Below, in pieces: positions 1-12,733 of a stretch of 56,856 bases of DNA. The notes below the pieces were generated by a model. It was not told the DNA's origin and did no database searches. It saw only the letters and a program-made list of their open reading frames with translations. Positions within the stretch are counted from its first letter, which is position 1; each line of letters opens with the position of its first letter. Source of the stretch: Phoronis australis. Taxonomy: Eukaryota; Phoronida; Phoronidae. Location: the NCBI GenBank assembly GCA_002633005.1, contig NMRA01000265.1, positions 506,942 through 563,797 of the forward strand. The letters are read 5' to 3'. Both the position numbers and the translations under genes were made by a program.

Positions 1-859
1 TCGAAGACTTGCACCAGGGAAATTAGCAGTAATAAGGCTTAGCGCGACGACGTATTTTGATAAAAATTCCATCTTTTACCAGTTGTTTACATGCAGACAG
101 CCACGCATGCGCAATTCAATCACCACTAGTACAGCAGCGACACCGCGAGGACAATTCTCCGAATAGCCCCATTGACAATCAATTGCTATGGCGGATCACA
201 GCAGATCATAAGACGAGGCCGATTCTGAGCGAAAACTTAACAGTTGTTATGCAGACAGAGGAGAGTGGGTACTGTCATCACACTCTAATACTTGAAGAAT
301 CAAACGATGAATTCGATTTCCCACTTAGCGAACAAATTCGTAGTCTTTGAGGCCGTATGAACTCGATCCATTTGCACGCGAAATACTACAGACACGTGTG
401 AGCCGCATCCATCTGAACCCAATGTGTGGTCAATAGTCACAAATTAGACACTAACAAAGGCCACAGTAAACCTGAGCCACTCGTATTCAATTTTGACAAG
501 TTGGAACGAGCACGGTCTAAACACAACATATTTTATAAGACTACGTGACGTAGCTCTGGACCGGGTTCGAGGTCCTGTTATCACTCGCCCTAAAATGGAA
601 GCAGTTTGTTCATCATTTATAAAATTTGCAAATGCACTTAGAAGGTGGCGAGTCCTTCATCGTAACGCCGCTTTTGTGTTTTTCGAACAAAGTGTGGCTC
701 ACGACCGAATCACATGTTCCACTCTCGTGCGGCGCACAAACGATGACATTTCTGTGCAATTTTCACGTATTTAGGAAATTTGACCAGAGAGACATTCTCA
801 GTCAAGTTACTGTTATTATTTCCAAAATTTATATTTGAATTTGCAAATGGTTTTATTAA
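1..859. other. No gene recognised
   Basis: An open frame from 57 to 350 (+) ends EESNDEFDFPLSEQIRSL, but I see no family match. An NRF1-like word (CGCATGCGCA, 104-113) precedes an ATGGCGG at 188 whose frame closes after seven codons. The stretch 350-859 shows nothing clear. Confidence 0.3.
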
Positions 860-1830
860 ATAACATACTGAAGTAATCAATTCTTTTTGGAACGAAGTTT
901 TAAGTAATTGGTCTTTCTGCATAAGTAAACAGCTCCATAAAGATGAGAATGATTTACTCTCAACAAGTTTACACCATAATGATGAAATACTAATAGACTG
1001 AAAATCTATCTTCTTAAGAAGTATGCTAGTGGTCGTGTTCTTTTATTAATGACCTACTCGATGAAAATAAAAGGTTTTATTCATTTACTGATTTAAAAAG
1101 ATCTCTAATATATCTACACACTTTTTGGAATATTGTTATCTGATTGAGTCTATTAAGTCATTCCTGAGGAGAACACCATTACAAATACAATTAATTAAGA
1201 TATATGGACCTATAATACCTTTTAATATTCGTAATTTTTTAAACTGCACGTCAATATGTAAAATGGTATATGGAATTGTTTGACAGAACAAAATTTTGCC
1301 TATTGCCCAAAACAAATTCAAGAAGAAGGTTATAACTTTCGAAGTGATGACTGGAAAATAGTATATTCATTGTCTTTTAAAACTACTTATGATTTCAAGT
1401 TATTTACATTGCAGTTTAAACTATTACATAGAATACTTATAACGAACTATTTTCTAAAAGAATTAACCTGGTGGACTCTGATGTATGTACTTTCTGCCAT
1501 TCACAAAGTGAAACAGTGGATCACATCCTTTTCGAATGCAATAATATAAAAACATTGATAGGAGAATTACGCAGTTGGGTGTTGTTGGTAAAAGGTATAA
1601 ATATGGCTATTGACAAAAACAATGATTTTTGGCATGCCCATAAGTAATGGAAATAAAGTTTTAAATAGGATAATTTTGCAATTAAAACATAATTTTATTT
1701 ACGTATCTAGGTCCAAACAAATAAACCCCAGTTTCTGTCATTTCCTTAATATATTAAAAAGAGAATTTTATATTCAAAAAAGATTTTTATTAAATAATGG
1801 CAACTTAGATGAATACCATGCAACCTGAAG
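860..1830 (+). mobile_element. Non-LTR (LINE) retrotransposon, decayed 3' part
   Basis: Translated pieces in shifting frames match the region after the reverse transcriptase of LINEs. They include FWNEVLSNWS near 890, GRVLFINDLLDENKRFYSF near 1040, FKLLHRILITNYFL near 1410, and a zf-RVT type finger with CTFCHSQSETVDHILFEC near 1490 (C-x2-C, H-x4-C). A final stretch near 1680-1820 resembles the LINE C-terminus. Frameshifts and in-frame stops show it is dead. The clade is not resolved. Confidence 0.75.
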
Positions 1831-2821
1831 AAACTGGTTAACCATAACTTTTGCCTACATTTTACTAAAAGTGGGTGAGTATGTTGAGGGGGGTGCATGT
1901 GTTTGTTTGCGTGTGTTCGTGTGAGTATGTAAGGAGTGAGAATGGCTTTTTTGTCTTAAAAGTCTTTTTATTTCTGTTTTGTATACCAATAAAAAGTCGC
2001 TGTTATTACATCTTTCCCAAACGCACCTTTTCATGTCTGGAAAAGGCTGCTCTCCGCGGACTTTCCTCACAACTCCTCAGTATCGCACCGGTAAAAACAA
2101 CAACGGCGGAGACGGTCTTCCACCCATTACGTACAACCCTGATAACAGAAAAATATTAAACAAATTTTTGGCTCTTTTCGTACACGTACCCTATTCGGAA
2201 GGTCATCATGGGACATTTAATTCATGTTTTAGGACATGGCCATGACAATAACAAGCCCAGTTTGGGTGTTAACAAAGAATAACAACAATTACTTTTCAAA
2301 GCAGTTCTCTGAAATGAGTTAACGCTATGTTCACTGTAACCCTCGGTTGACCTCAAACGCTAGGAGCAACTCCTTAAAACGGCAGCTAAGGGGCAGTGCG
2401 ACTAACTATTTATAAGGGTTACAGGACTAGTGTGGGAAAGATAACCCACCAAGGACCACGTGATCCACTTTATAGCATAGTGAGCAAGTGTTATTAATTG
2501 AACACTGCTTTTATCACCAAAGAAATGTCTGAAATCATCGAAACATCGAAACATGCTTTAATATTCTTTTACTCATTTTTACACAAAATGGCATATTGGA
2601 CCAATCAGTCTCAAATGCCAATTTCATGGCAACTAGATATTACGTTGGGTCAGTGAGACATAATCGACTGACATAAAAGTAAGATGGTAAACAAAAACGA
2701 GTCGACAGTTTCAGAATATTAACTTCTTTTGGTAACGTTCACAAATCCAACACTCACTGATGTCATTTCTTGTTGGCCACTTTGTATTTTTGACGTATAT
2801 ATGCGTAGTATTTACGCGTCT
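1831..2821. other. Intergenic, no gene recognised
   Basis: A GT-rich patch at about 1885-1935 follows the LINE remnant. A frame at 1979-2245 (+) is open but unrecognised. The rest is AT-rich and holds nothing I can name. Confidence 0.3.
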
Positions 2822-4506
2822 TTAGCCAACTCCTATTGGTGCCATTGCCCTCGTCTCCATAACGACCAACGCGGCATAGAGAAACTTCAGCGACGGTCGT
2901 TTCACTGGGCTTTCTTCCATAGCCATCTCACCAAGACGACGGATCTGATTAAGAAAGCTTCCCCCATTGAACACATTAATATCGTCCGCCACGTCTATTA
3001 TAAGACACCCCAAGCTGTATATATCTGTCTCTACGCTAGTAGCACGCCTCTTGATTTTGACTTCAGGGGCTACTTGTGGGAAGTCTGAGAGAGGCTCAAA
3101 CTTACTTTTAAAGCTGAAAATATTGACGTCGTTAGTGTTTGCGGCTATTGTTAGACAACTATCTCCTCACTATACTGTCCATCAAGTGTCAACGAACCCA
3201 ATTCGACGAATCTAGGTCGAAAATGAGTATATGTACCTCTTTGCTTCACAACGATGAATAGAAGTTTGATTAATTTATAACTAAAGGCTCACTTAACGGC
3301 TGCCAATTGAAAAACATACCCTACATGTATACATGCACGCAAGATGATCGCAATTTCGTCAAACGGATAACATGCTCAAGACTTAAAAATATAGACTTAC
3401 ACCCTTCCTTCACACACACTCCCAAGTCCGAAGTCAATCAGGAATATATTTGCCTCATTCGAAGACAACTTCTCGATGAGGACATTATCAGTTTTTAAGT
3501 CGTTATACAGAATACCCTTTTCGTGAATCGTTTGTAGTGCCTTTACAATTTTCATCAATATTCGTATACATAAAAGAATGGAAACGCCAGATCGGCGAGA
3601 GTTGAGCAGAAATTTACAAAGCGTCTGTCCATTGGCTAAGTACTCCATGACGAGGGCGAACGACCCTGTTCCATCAAGATCACCGGTAGGCAGTAAACCG
3701 TAAATTTTGGGTACAAACCCAGTGTCCTCCAGTAACTTTGTGACTACATATTCTAGGGCACAATATTTCAGATTTGTAGAAAAATACTTTTTGATGCAGA
3801 CGGTTTTTGTGACGCCGTTGTCCAATGTCAGGTCACCAGTGTATACGTCACCAAACCCACCTTTACCTATAGACAAACTGTGTCCAGAATCGGATTTGTG
3901 AACACTAAAACATGAGAAAAGATGAAACCATACTAGAAAAATATCACTAAAAGATAATCAGATGTGCGAGATGCTAGAATGTAACATTTTTAGTATCTAC
4001 TTGTCTACATGTTTCAAAATCAATAGTTTTAAAAGTGATTGAATAATTATTAGAACTCGGTAAAGCAATTCATTCAGTGATATAGACAGGCAATGAAAAC
4101 TAAACTAAACAAAACACGTTACGTTTAATACAGTACAGTCAGCTAAATTCTTACACACCGATTACTTACTTGAATCTGTCACGATTCAAAAAGGACACTC
4201 TTTCGGAGAAACACCACGTTTTGCTTCTCGATGGCCGTGAACGTGTCGTAAGAGCTGTATGGGTTACCAACTCCTGTGTGGTATGCCCTTTCCGGATCGG
4301 ACTTGATGCAACCTCGTTACAAGAACCTCGTTGAAACTTATTTGTTAAACGAGATCTTTGACTGCAAGAATACACTTCGATACCTGGGTTTGATTTTGGT
4401 GAGATTTCAATCGGCCATGCTGACGATACTTCATTAACAACGTGATCACGTGATTTGGGAGAAATGTGTCTTCTTGGAGGACTTGCTTCATGAAACAGTG
4501 TCTTTT
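2822..4506 (-). CDS. Protein kinase, last three exons (kinase domain complete, N-terminus partial)
   Basis: Exons 4170-4506, 3401-3904 and 2822-3113 join in phase 2 each time (donors gtaagt and gtaagt; acceptors atgttttag and ttttcag). The first exon encodes a Ser/Arg/Thr-rich, probably disordered stretch. The second opens the kinase domain: IGKGGFGDVY glycine loop, CIKK lysine, YNDLKTDNVLI catalytic loop, DFGLGS. The third holds VAPEVK (APE motif), DIYSLG and KRPSLKFL, and stops soon after. The key Lys, catalytic Asp, Asn and DFG Asp are present, so it may be active, but HRD is replaced by Y-N-D. Upstream exons were not found. Subfamily is unknown; divergent kinases of this kind are multicopy in several marine invertebrates (memory). 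Confidence 0.85.
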
Positions 4507-5046
4507 CTGAAAGAAGATACTAAGCTAAGATACTAAGCTGTGTCGACAGAATCCCTTGAATACGAAATCAAAATTGATGAGGGCCTGCCTGCTGCTCTTA
4601 CAGAGTTCTCGTGACAACGAGGCTTGTGAGAACGACTTTGTGTAATGTTTACAACACGTTTCTGGGGATATTATCTAATGAGGGGACCAAAGCGAGACAA
4701 GACATATATTTATAATAATTATTATAAAAACATACAACGCTTCTCAAAATAATAAATAAAATTATTACTCATCACTAGGGGGTCCCAAAGTCTACAATTT
4801 GGATTAATAAAATTATTAGGGTTTAAAGCCAGGAATATTCTTTTTAAATTTGGCACATGATGGTGATAAGATAGTGTATCATTCCAGACACTTAAGCAAG
4901 CACCACCAGATGGCTTTGCACTACCCATTGAAAAGCAAGAACCCAGGTATGTGAATGTTCGATTAAAATGTCATTATTTAAATTGCACACTATAGGAAAT
5001 GCAAAGCCTTTGTTTCAATCCAACTTTGAAATAGTAAATTTAGAAC

Positions 5047-5109
<63 letters not shown>

Positions 5110-8100
5110 TTTTATCCAAAATTCACTTGTTTAATTTCTGATTTCATTGCATTTACACGTTCTTTTGTAGTCTCACGATGATTGGATAATTTAGATAATA
5201 AACTGTTACCATGTTAAGAATCGACTCATGACACCCAAACTTAAGGTTGTTCATGCGACCCCAGAAAAATGTCCGAATTTGGCAGACTTCGGAACATTAT
5301 ATCTCAGACAGTGCTGATCAGATTTACATAAAACTTTCACACACTATGCTTGATGCATTGTTCTCTAAAACGTTGTCAGGAATTGCTTTTGAAATTCCCA
5401 AATTTGCAAGAAGGGTTGTCAACAAATGGGATTCTTATGATTTTTATGAACTAAAAATCCAAAGTTGTATAAATTGACAACAAAATGACAATCTAAAAAT
5501 CTGCAACAGAGATTTGAGATTCCATTTTGAAGATTTATATTAAATAAAATTTGGTAATGCTGTTAAGTTAACTATGTGGCTTGCTCGTTTGCTAACATGG
5601 CCGCACGACCCAATTTACCCAGTCGGCTATATTCTGCATTATCAAAATAAACAAAATGTCACCTGAATTAATCGTTTTATAAACTATAAATCAGTAAAAC
5701 AAAAATGTATATTTTGTAAAGTTTAAATGACAAAAATGAAATTTTAGTCGAAATAATCTGTGTTCTTAGACAAGCTAAACTCGCATGACCATCTACTTGA
5801 GCTCATTAAGACGTGATCTTATTGGTCGGAATTAATGCATACTGTAAAGCACTGAACTGGTATGTTTGTAATTCTTGAGTTTGTATCGCAGTCAACCGAA
5901 CTAACACGGAACTTGCCACTTTGACAAAGTTACGTATTTTCAGTCTAGTTTGTGAGCCCGGGATTTTAATTCCATTACAGGAAAATGTAACTATGTCTTT
6001 TACCTGAACTTGAAATTATGATCAAAGACAGCGTAACTGCCAAATCTCGAAAGCAAAGTACTGAAAATCAAACGACACTACTAGTATAATTACATGTATG
6101 TTTAATTTACAGCTTTTAAATTCCCGATTAAGGCACAAGTTTGATAGCGAGTATCTGTGAGCGACAGCAGTAGACAAACTTCTCATTTTGGGAAGACTTT
6201 TCATCTACTCATTTTGTTTATTTGAACTAATGCTATAAACCTGTATCTATATACTTAAAAAGAAACGTGGGAAATGACTGATGTTACAACAAGATGACTG
6301 CGCATGCAACAGGAAGGGTTTTGCAGTACACTTTACTTCTAATTGTAGCACGGTGCACATGAACAGCCGGTGAACTTCTTATATTACACACCTAACTCAA
6401 CGAACAACACGCTCCTATCCATAAAAACGCTGGTAGAATCCTATAGCTATGCAAATGGTCTCGCATTGGTCGCTTGTGATGAATGTAAATATGCGAAGAC
6501 ATTGCACTAGTGCTGGTTATCATGGTGCACCTTTGATTAAGCTAATAGTATTTGGTTTATTCATTGCATACTGCTGTTTGCGTTTTATGGAACTTTTTGC
6601 ACTAGCATTTGACAAGTTTGTTTACATCAGTTGCCATTGCAACCATTTTAGGTTTTCAAAAAAATGTAACTGGTTTTGACATAGAGGCCATCAAGCCTAA
6701 AACCCTAAAATTGTAGATTTCTACCGGCACAATACCGATTTATCATGATAAGGATACCCAATTCAGCTCAGAAACACACGGGAATTTTCAACAAAGAACC
6801 ATCCCAAGTACTCAAACAAGACTTTGACCATAAGCCTGAAATTCCCAATTCCGGTTGACTAAATACCTGATTACCATGACATTGATGTATATTACAGCTA
6901 GGCGACGCCCTAAGTGTTAACATAGTGTAAACAACATGTACATAGTTGCCATCAAACTTGAAACTGCTGGTTTTAGGCGTCTGACTACTGACACCTGGTG
7001 GTTGTTTTAAAGATACGCTTTGCACTCCATTGTAGTTAAAAACTTCTCATAAAACGGGTTGTAAGGACAGTTAGTTCAGTCAAAAATTAAGTCTTAATAA
7101 TGTTCATTCAAGACAACTTCAAATATTTTCAAATTTAATCTATTAAAAATGAAATTTTTAGTTTCCTTTTTTTGGCACCTCACCACCTAACATAGCCATC
7201 CGAAGTAAGTGCCAGCTGACTCACGCATTGTGGCTACTTACCCGACTGCCGCAATATGTAATGAGTTTTGTGCAGAAACACCGGTCAGTTTACAAAAATA
7301 AAAAATAGTGTAAAGTGTGGCAAACAAAAAGGGGGCTGAAAGTTACAAATCGTTTAAAATTTAGTGGTACGTTTCGACAGACGAAATTCATCCTGTAAAT
7401 TTGCGAATGTACATTTAAAGACGAGAGTGTCTTTAAGCTCCAGACACAGAACAATTTAGTGACGGATTTCAGCCGCTGTAAAATGGCTGTTTTTATAAAG
7501 CTGGTGTCATTACGCTTGCTTATTGATAAAAACCTGGTAAGTTGAGCACATTTATGAACTCTTGACCCGTCGTACATTGCAGAACTGACCTCCAGAATCC
7601 TTGCTTTACGAAATCTGAGCTGCCACTTAAGAAACGACGTATGGTAAAATTAAGCAATGTGGGAATTGTCAGGAGGATCGATAACGAACAATTGTTATGA
7701 AATTACGCCAGCAAAATTGCCCCTGAGAACAAATTCTACCAGGTATTACTTTCTTTGAGGGTACATGCGACATAACCATTAGTTTCAAAAATCGCCGAAA
7801 GTGACCACGCCGTAACCACATTTCATTTACTTTCAATGAGATAAAAATAACTTAACTGAATCCAAAGGTATATACAGATGCCGAATGATAATGTTCCAAC
7901 CCCACCCACAAGGCTTAGTACGCCCCATTACGCGATACGCGTACCTTGCGAAAAGGCCACTAAGACATACTGTAAACCAGTGCCCAGGAGTTATGCACAG
8001 TTAGGGAGTGATAACTTCAAATAGTATTTCCGGGTACTTGGGAAAAAGAGCCTGCTACCCAAAGCCTCAAGAGCTAAATAGTCTACAGGACTGGTGCATC

Positions 8101-8277
8101 ATATCTTGGATGTGCGAAAGGAAAGAGGTAGACAACTATTTTTAGTGTCTCTTTTGATTAAATTGCAATTTTCTGGTTATATTCGATAATTTTCACACCA
8201 ATTATATTCCCACCGTGTTCTAATTAGTAATGCAAGCATCACTCCGGAAGAGGTGTTCGCGGCCCGAACCAGCCTCC
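4507..8277. other. Intergenic or upstream intron, apart from the TA tract
   Basis: Missing 5' exons of the kinase gene could lie here, but no candidate joins in frame with the exon at 4170-4506. The stretch 4690-4945 ends in AT-rich sequence around ttataataattattata and may be a repeat. I see no conserved protein. Confidence 0.3.
5049..5101. repeat. (TA)n microsatellite
   Basis: About 26 uninterrupted TA units, followed by a degenerate TTTATATATT tail. Confidence 0.98.
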
Positions 8278-8418
8278 CGTTCAGTAACGCTAGGACCTCG
8301 CTAAAAAGCAAGACTTCGCGAGATTACGTGAGATATTGCCAAGCTTTTTAAATATGAACACGTGACTTTCACTAGGTTTGAGCTAGGTCCTAGCGTAGGT
8401 CCCAGCGTCTACTGAACG
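8278..8418. mobile_element. Short non-autonomous DNA element (MITE-like)
   Basis: The ends are inverted: cgttcagta at the left and tactgaacg at the right, continuing imperfectly inward with CGCTAGGACCT against AGGTCCTAGCG. The element is 141 bp and has no coding capacity. No clear target-site duplication was seen. Confidence 0.6.
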
Positions 8419-10908
8419 CACGCCAGCTTTTCGCGTTATCATCTATTCTGTGGACATCTGTTAGTTGCATACTTAGGGGGACAAGGTGTCAAGCTCATCG
8501 CAAAGAGATCGGTAGATTGGCGTATTCATTGTTCACTTTGTTTTTTCTTTCTTTTTACAAATATATTGGCAAACATTTATCTGTAAGCGGTTGATGTGCG
8601 CGCAAGGTACGATAATGATGCGACCTGTATTGTTACATCCAACAAAGACGTAACAAAAGAAAATAATGACATTGTCTCCTGCGCCCGTGTCATGGATGTC
8701 GTAAGTTAAACAATACCTTTCGACCACCATACGAGTAAAAAATAAATATTTTACAAACATTGACGTATTTATTTGCCTTCAAAGAATATTCGCGGACAAT
8801 CCTACTATACAATGTATTTTAAATTAAAACTCAGGTATATGCGATTTTGCCAATGTTTTATCTGGACAGGAACTGGCTGAAGATGGCGATTACGAAAATT
8901 TGTCTCGTATATGGCAAACCTTTACAGGTTGCTGGGCTTGGACGCTGCCGTGACATTTCACCTGCAACTTCTTAATTGGCCTTGAGTCACTACAGTGGCA
9001 TATTCATGATCTCTGCAAAGTGCATATTATTTTACTGATCCGATGGTAAAAAATTTTCCCTTGATAATCCGTGGCGTGAATGGGGAACGCCACATTGTTG
9101 CTACGAACAAGCTTACACCGACTGATATTGTCATTGACTAGTATTTGGTGAAAAACAAACTACTATACTCTTCGAGTGCACATGATGTTTGCATCACGGT
9201 GTGCAATAAATTCCAAGCATACATGTACTGCATAAGACTCGGAGGAAGGCGAATAACTGTCTAAATTGGTACAATATGACTTAGACAATGGCGCATCCGG
9301 TGTCGAACGAAGTAGGACGTTTATGTGAACAACGATGTCGGGGGAATGATTCGGGCCACAAACGTCACTTACGTAATGACGCATGAATTTTTAGTTAGAT
9401 CCCGGAGCAATAAAATTGTTTATGCCACGACAAGTTCTCGCATTGGCAGAAATTGAATCTGTGAATGTTCAAATGGTTTTCCAAACGTCAGCGGTAACTC
9501 GGTTAAAACATAAATATATAACATAACGAAACGCTTAAATTATCTGAAATTTTCATTTTTTGTGATTTTGAAAGCTAGCTTGTCCAGGATACTAGTTACT
9601 ATCTAGGCCTACGTTATATTTGCACTAATTTAAATTTCGATTACTTTAAATTTGAAAAAAATGAAGCCAAGTCCACGCTAAATTAAGTTGAAAATAAAGG
9701 ACCATAAAGTTTTGTGTAATAAGTAAATATCGAAAGCTAATATTTGGTTTAAGAGTCTACATATAAAGTATGACGATGTTATCAAAGTAATATGCAATCT
9801 GAAGTGTTGCATGATGATCTCAGACAATTTCTCTTAAATTCGAAAAAGTCAGGGAAATAACGTGTGACAGACTATTGATCTAAGAATGAGTGTTTACGCA
9901 GGAAACGCTGAAGCCATCCTTCCGTGAACCACTGCGCTAAAATAACAATGAAGCATTTTCATACCCACAGAATGATAAACGAACTTACAGGGAAAACATG
10001 CAGCATTCGTTTTAATCTCATCAGACTTACCCAACTGTTTTGAAAGGAATGGGGAGTCCCTGCAAAGAATAAATCCAAGCATTTCAGATGATAAAACCAA
10101 TAGCAAAGAAAACAAATTTCAGGCTAAACAGCATTCTTTTGAAAAAAAATATGTAATAAAGACAACTTTATAAATTGTAGCGGCATGTTTCGGCGGTGAA
10201 ACATTCATCATTGAGAATGGATGGCAGGATAGCTACAGGCACAATACACAGAAAATTCCAAACCCGCAAAAAAACCAGAACAGGATTGCCTTGCAATCAG
10301 CGAAAGTGAAACTATTGGCTATCTCTTGAAACTAGTATAACTGCCATTAATCACACTCGGTTATTGGAAAAACCTTCACCCAATGCACATGTTTCCCATG
10401 AGTTACAGTTACACTGAGTTATGATTCGCTGATCGCTAGCCAATCCTGATCTGGTATTTCTGCGCGTTTTGGAACTTTTTATGTATTGTATCTGTGGGCA
10501 TCCTGGCATCTGTTCTCTGAATACAGCTCGACAATGGTGAATGTTTTACCGTCGCAACAAGTCGCTTCATTTTAGAAAAGTTATTGTCTTTATTCAAGCT
10601 TTACTTGTTTTCGTCAGTGCGAGAACTTTCGATTTTTTGTGATTTCATACGTACCTTGGTAAATCGCATTTGTAGCCTGTTTCGACCGTCACTAAGTTGG
10701 GTTTCGATACTGCCATCTGTTTCTGTTTATTAAGAACGTTATCCTACAGTAGAAACATGTACAAATTTCGTCAAACTGGACATCTGGACTTTTCCCAGAT
10801 TTATTACATGAGGAAGATTCCCATAGTTACAACCAACTTTCCCATAAAATATATCCAAACATGTTTAACTGAAGAAATTTGCTAATATAAGCCTGAGTTC
10901 TTATACAG
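8419..10908. other. No gene recognised
   Basis: An AT-rich stretch with small frames only. A 29-bp segment on the minus strand (10059 to 10031) lies between ttctttgcag and gtaagt and resembles a microexon, but no partner exon was identified. Around 10180 the words catgtttcgg and gaaacattcatcatt hint at a retroelement end. Confidence 0.25.
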
Positions 10909-11500
10909 GGACCGACGAGGAGGCAGAACGGGAGTCTGTTCCGCAACACGACCAAGTCCAAATGTGAATTCTCCTAAGACGCCTTTTCCGCCACCTTATC
11001 GTCCAATCCCAAATAAGACGGTAGATCTGCCTTCTTACCGCGAGAACGCTACATATTCCAATGACGTAACTTTTGGATAGCTTGTGTTAGCCCATAAATT
11101 TGTCCTCTTGCCTTGAGAACGCTACATATTCCAACAACACAACCTATGGTGAGGAGCCCGTGGAGACCCCCCTGCTTGGCCAGAACATCACAGGTAGAGG
11201 AGTGTGCTAATTACTTCTCAGTTGACAGTACATGGTTGACATAATGTAAGCGTCTTGTCAAGCTAATAAGTACAGCAAATGTCAAAATTACTGGTGAGTC
11301 TGCTGATAAGAGATCTTTGTGAAATCTTTTTCAAGCGACAGGTTTGCCTTATGATCAGACGCTCTTTCTTCTTCCCTAACCAGTTCACCAATAATCACGA
11401 AACATACGAGTTAGTTGTAACGCAGCAACTTCAAATTAAAGAAGTCAAAACAAGGACCATTGAACTGAACGGCTTTGGAGGTTCAAGCAACGATTACTAA
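10909..11500 (+). CDS. Last two exons of an unidentified gene with a PPPY and tyrosine-rich tail
   Basis: Exon 10909-11065 follows the acceptor ttcttatacag and reads DRRGGRTGVCSATRPSPN, then TPFPPPYRPIPNK, DLPSYRENATYSND, ending at a phase-0 donor gtaact. Exon 11384-11500 follows cttccctaaccag and reads FTNNHETYELVVTQQLQIKE to NGFGGSSNDY and TAA. The join keeps frame. PPPY is a WW-domain (Nedd4-type) ligand, and the YRENATYSN and TYEL tyrosines could be docking or phosphorylation sites, so a cytoplasmic receptor tail is plausible (inference). No upstream transmembrane exon was found. The previous exon must end in phase 2. Confidence 0.5.
11111..11193 (+). CDS. Possible alternative tail exon, partial duplicate of the PPPY exon
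   Basis: Repeats the bases gagaacgctacatattccaa of the exon at 10909 (original at 11042) and continues in frame as NNTTYGEEPVETPLLGQN. It ends at a donor-like ACAG|gtagag. A pyrimidine-rich stretch precedes it, so it could be an alternative exon. It does not join in frame to 11384. Confidence 0.3.
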
Positions 11501-12733
11501 CCTTTTGCAATCCCAGATTTGTCTCATCCTGAACAGTTTGATTCGCTAAACAAGGGCAGCATAGCCTTTTCCTCAGTTTCGCCGCCATTGAATAGTACAA
11601 ATTGGGAACATGACGTCATGAAACTATGATGTCATTTTTATGAGTGAAAGTATGTAGACCTTACCAAAAAATCTGTGGTCCAGTTCATACACGCACCCAG
11701 CCTTTAATATGGGGGAGGGGTTCGTTCGAGCCCTCCGAGCCACCCCTGGGTGTGCGCATGCCAGTTTTTTAAATAACCATTTCCAACATGCCAGGTACAC
11801 TGTACGCATGTCAGGTTATATTACATGGGCTTCACATTGCTTGCATTTTGAAAAATTCCTGCGAGAGAAAATCATGATTGCTTGGGACACTGTCTGCGAC
11901 TTGTAAGCGTCGTTTAAAGGGACGATTTCTCGCTAGTGTCGACCAGAACATGAAAACTAGCATATCTTTTTAGCCAGATATCCATATCCTCCATCGTCCA
12001 GTTTCAGTAACATTGTACGATGTTTAATTGCCCTTTGGACATTTTAATTGTGTTTTTATTCAAATCTCCTTCTGCTGCTGTGTGTGTACCAGGGCCAAAA
12101 ACGAATTTACATTTTTAAGTCATGACGTGTATTGAATTATCCGAACCCTACTGTACAATAGGCACTTGTTCTGTATCGAAAAGGTGTAACGAAACAATCA
12201 CTGGATCATTTATACACTGAAACATGTGCCTTTTTAGAATTAACAATGCTTTGTAAGCCTGACCAGACAAGTTAAACTCTGTGTTCACCCAGATTCACTT
12301 GGTAATAATTTACAACCAAATATATTTATACTAGGCATTAATAAATAGTAATGTTTTCTGGTTTCAAACAGTTTTTGTAGCTCTTGAGTTAACCATCTTT
12401 TCCAAAGATTACAGTATTGTCTTCAACTTCACTGATAACAAGTTTCAATTTTCGCTATACTGTTCCAACTTGTTAACAAGTTTTTGAAACTGAATTGTAG
12501 CTTCAGAAAAAAACTAAATCGTTTTATAATGGCTGTCCATACAAGGTCAATAATCCAATCGGTACACTAGAATTACTCAATTGGAACTCAGGTCTAAATC
12601 ATTTATGTTGAAAGAAAGCAAAAAGTGAGAATGTTGGCAACCTTACCGAACTCTTGATAAGCAGTCGAAATAGTCTTCGTTAACTTGTACACACGATTTC
12701 ACCTTTTTGTATATGTATAGTATATATTTTCAG
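11501..12733. other. No gene apart from one small element
   Basis: Contains the short inverted-repeat element at 11686-11760. The rest is AT-rich without a recognised exon. The expected N-terminal half of the zinc finger at 12734 was not found here. Confidence 0.3.
11686..11760. mobile_element. Short MITE copy, family with CATGCRCGCACC ends
   Basis: The left end is catacacgcacccagcc. The right end reverse-complements to catgcgcacacccagggg. A longer member of the same family lies at 56231-56460. Confidence 0.55.

Noticed and set aside
188-211. Start codon ATGGCGGAT downstream of an NRF1-like motif
   Set aside because: The frame closes after seven codons and no splice donor is present.
5049-5101. 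CRISPR-like or satellite array
   Set aside because: It is a simple TA dinucleotide tract. No spaced repeat arrays were seen anywhere in the window.
10031-10059. 29-bp microexon between ttctttgcag and gtaagt on the minus strand
   Set aside because: The splice signals are good, but no partner exon or reading frame could be linked, so it is left as a curiosity.
9894-10115. Minus-strand frame of 73 codons as a gene
   Set aside because: No domain, no start context, and splice-like signals inside the frame argue against continuous coding.
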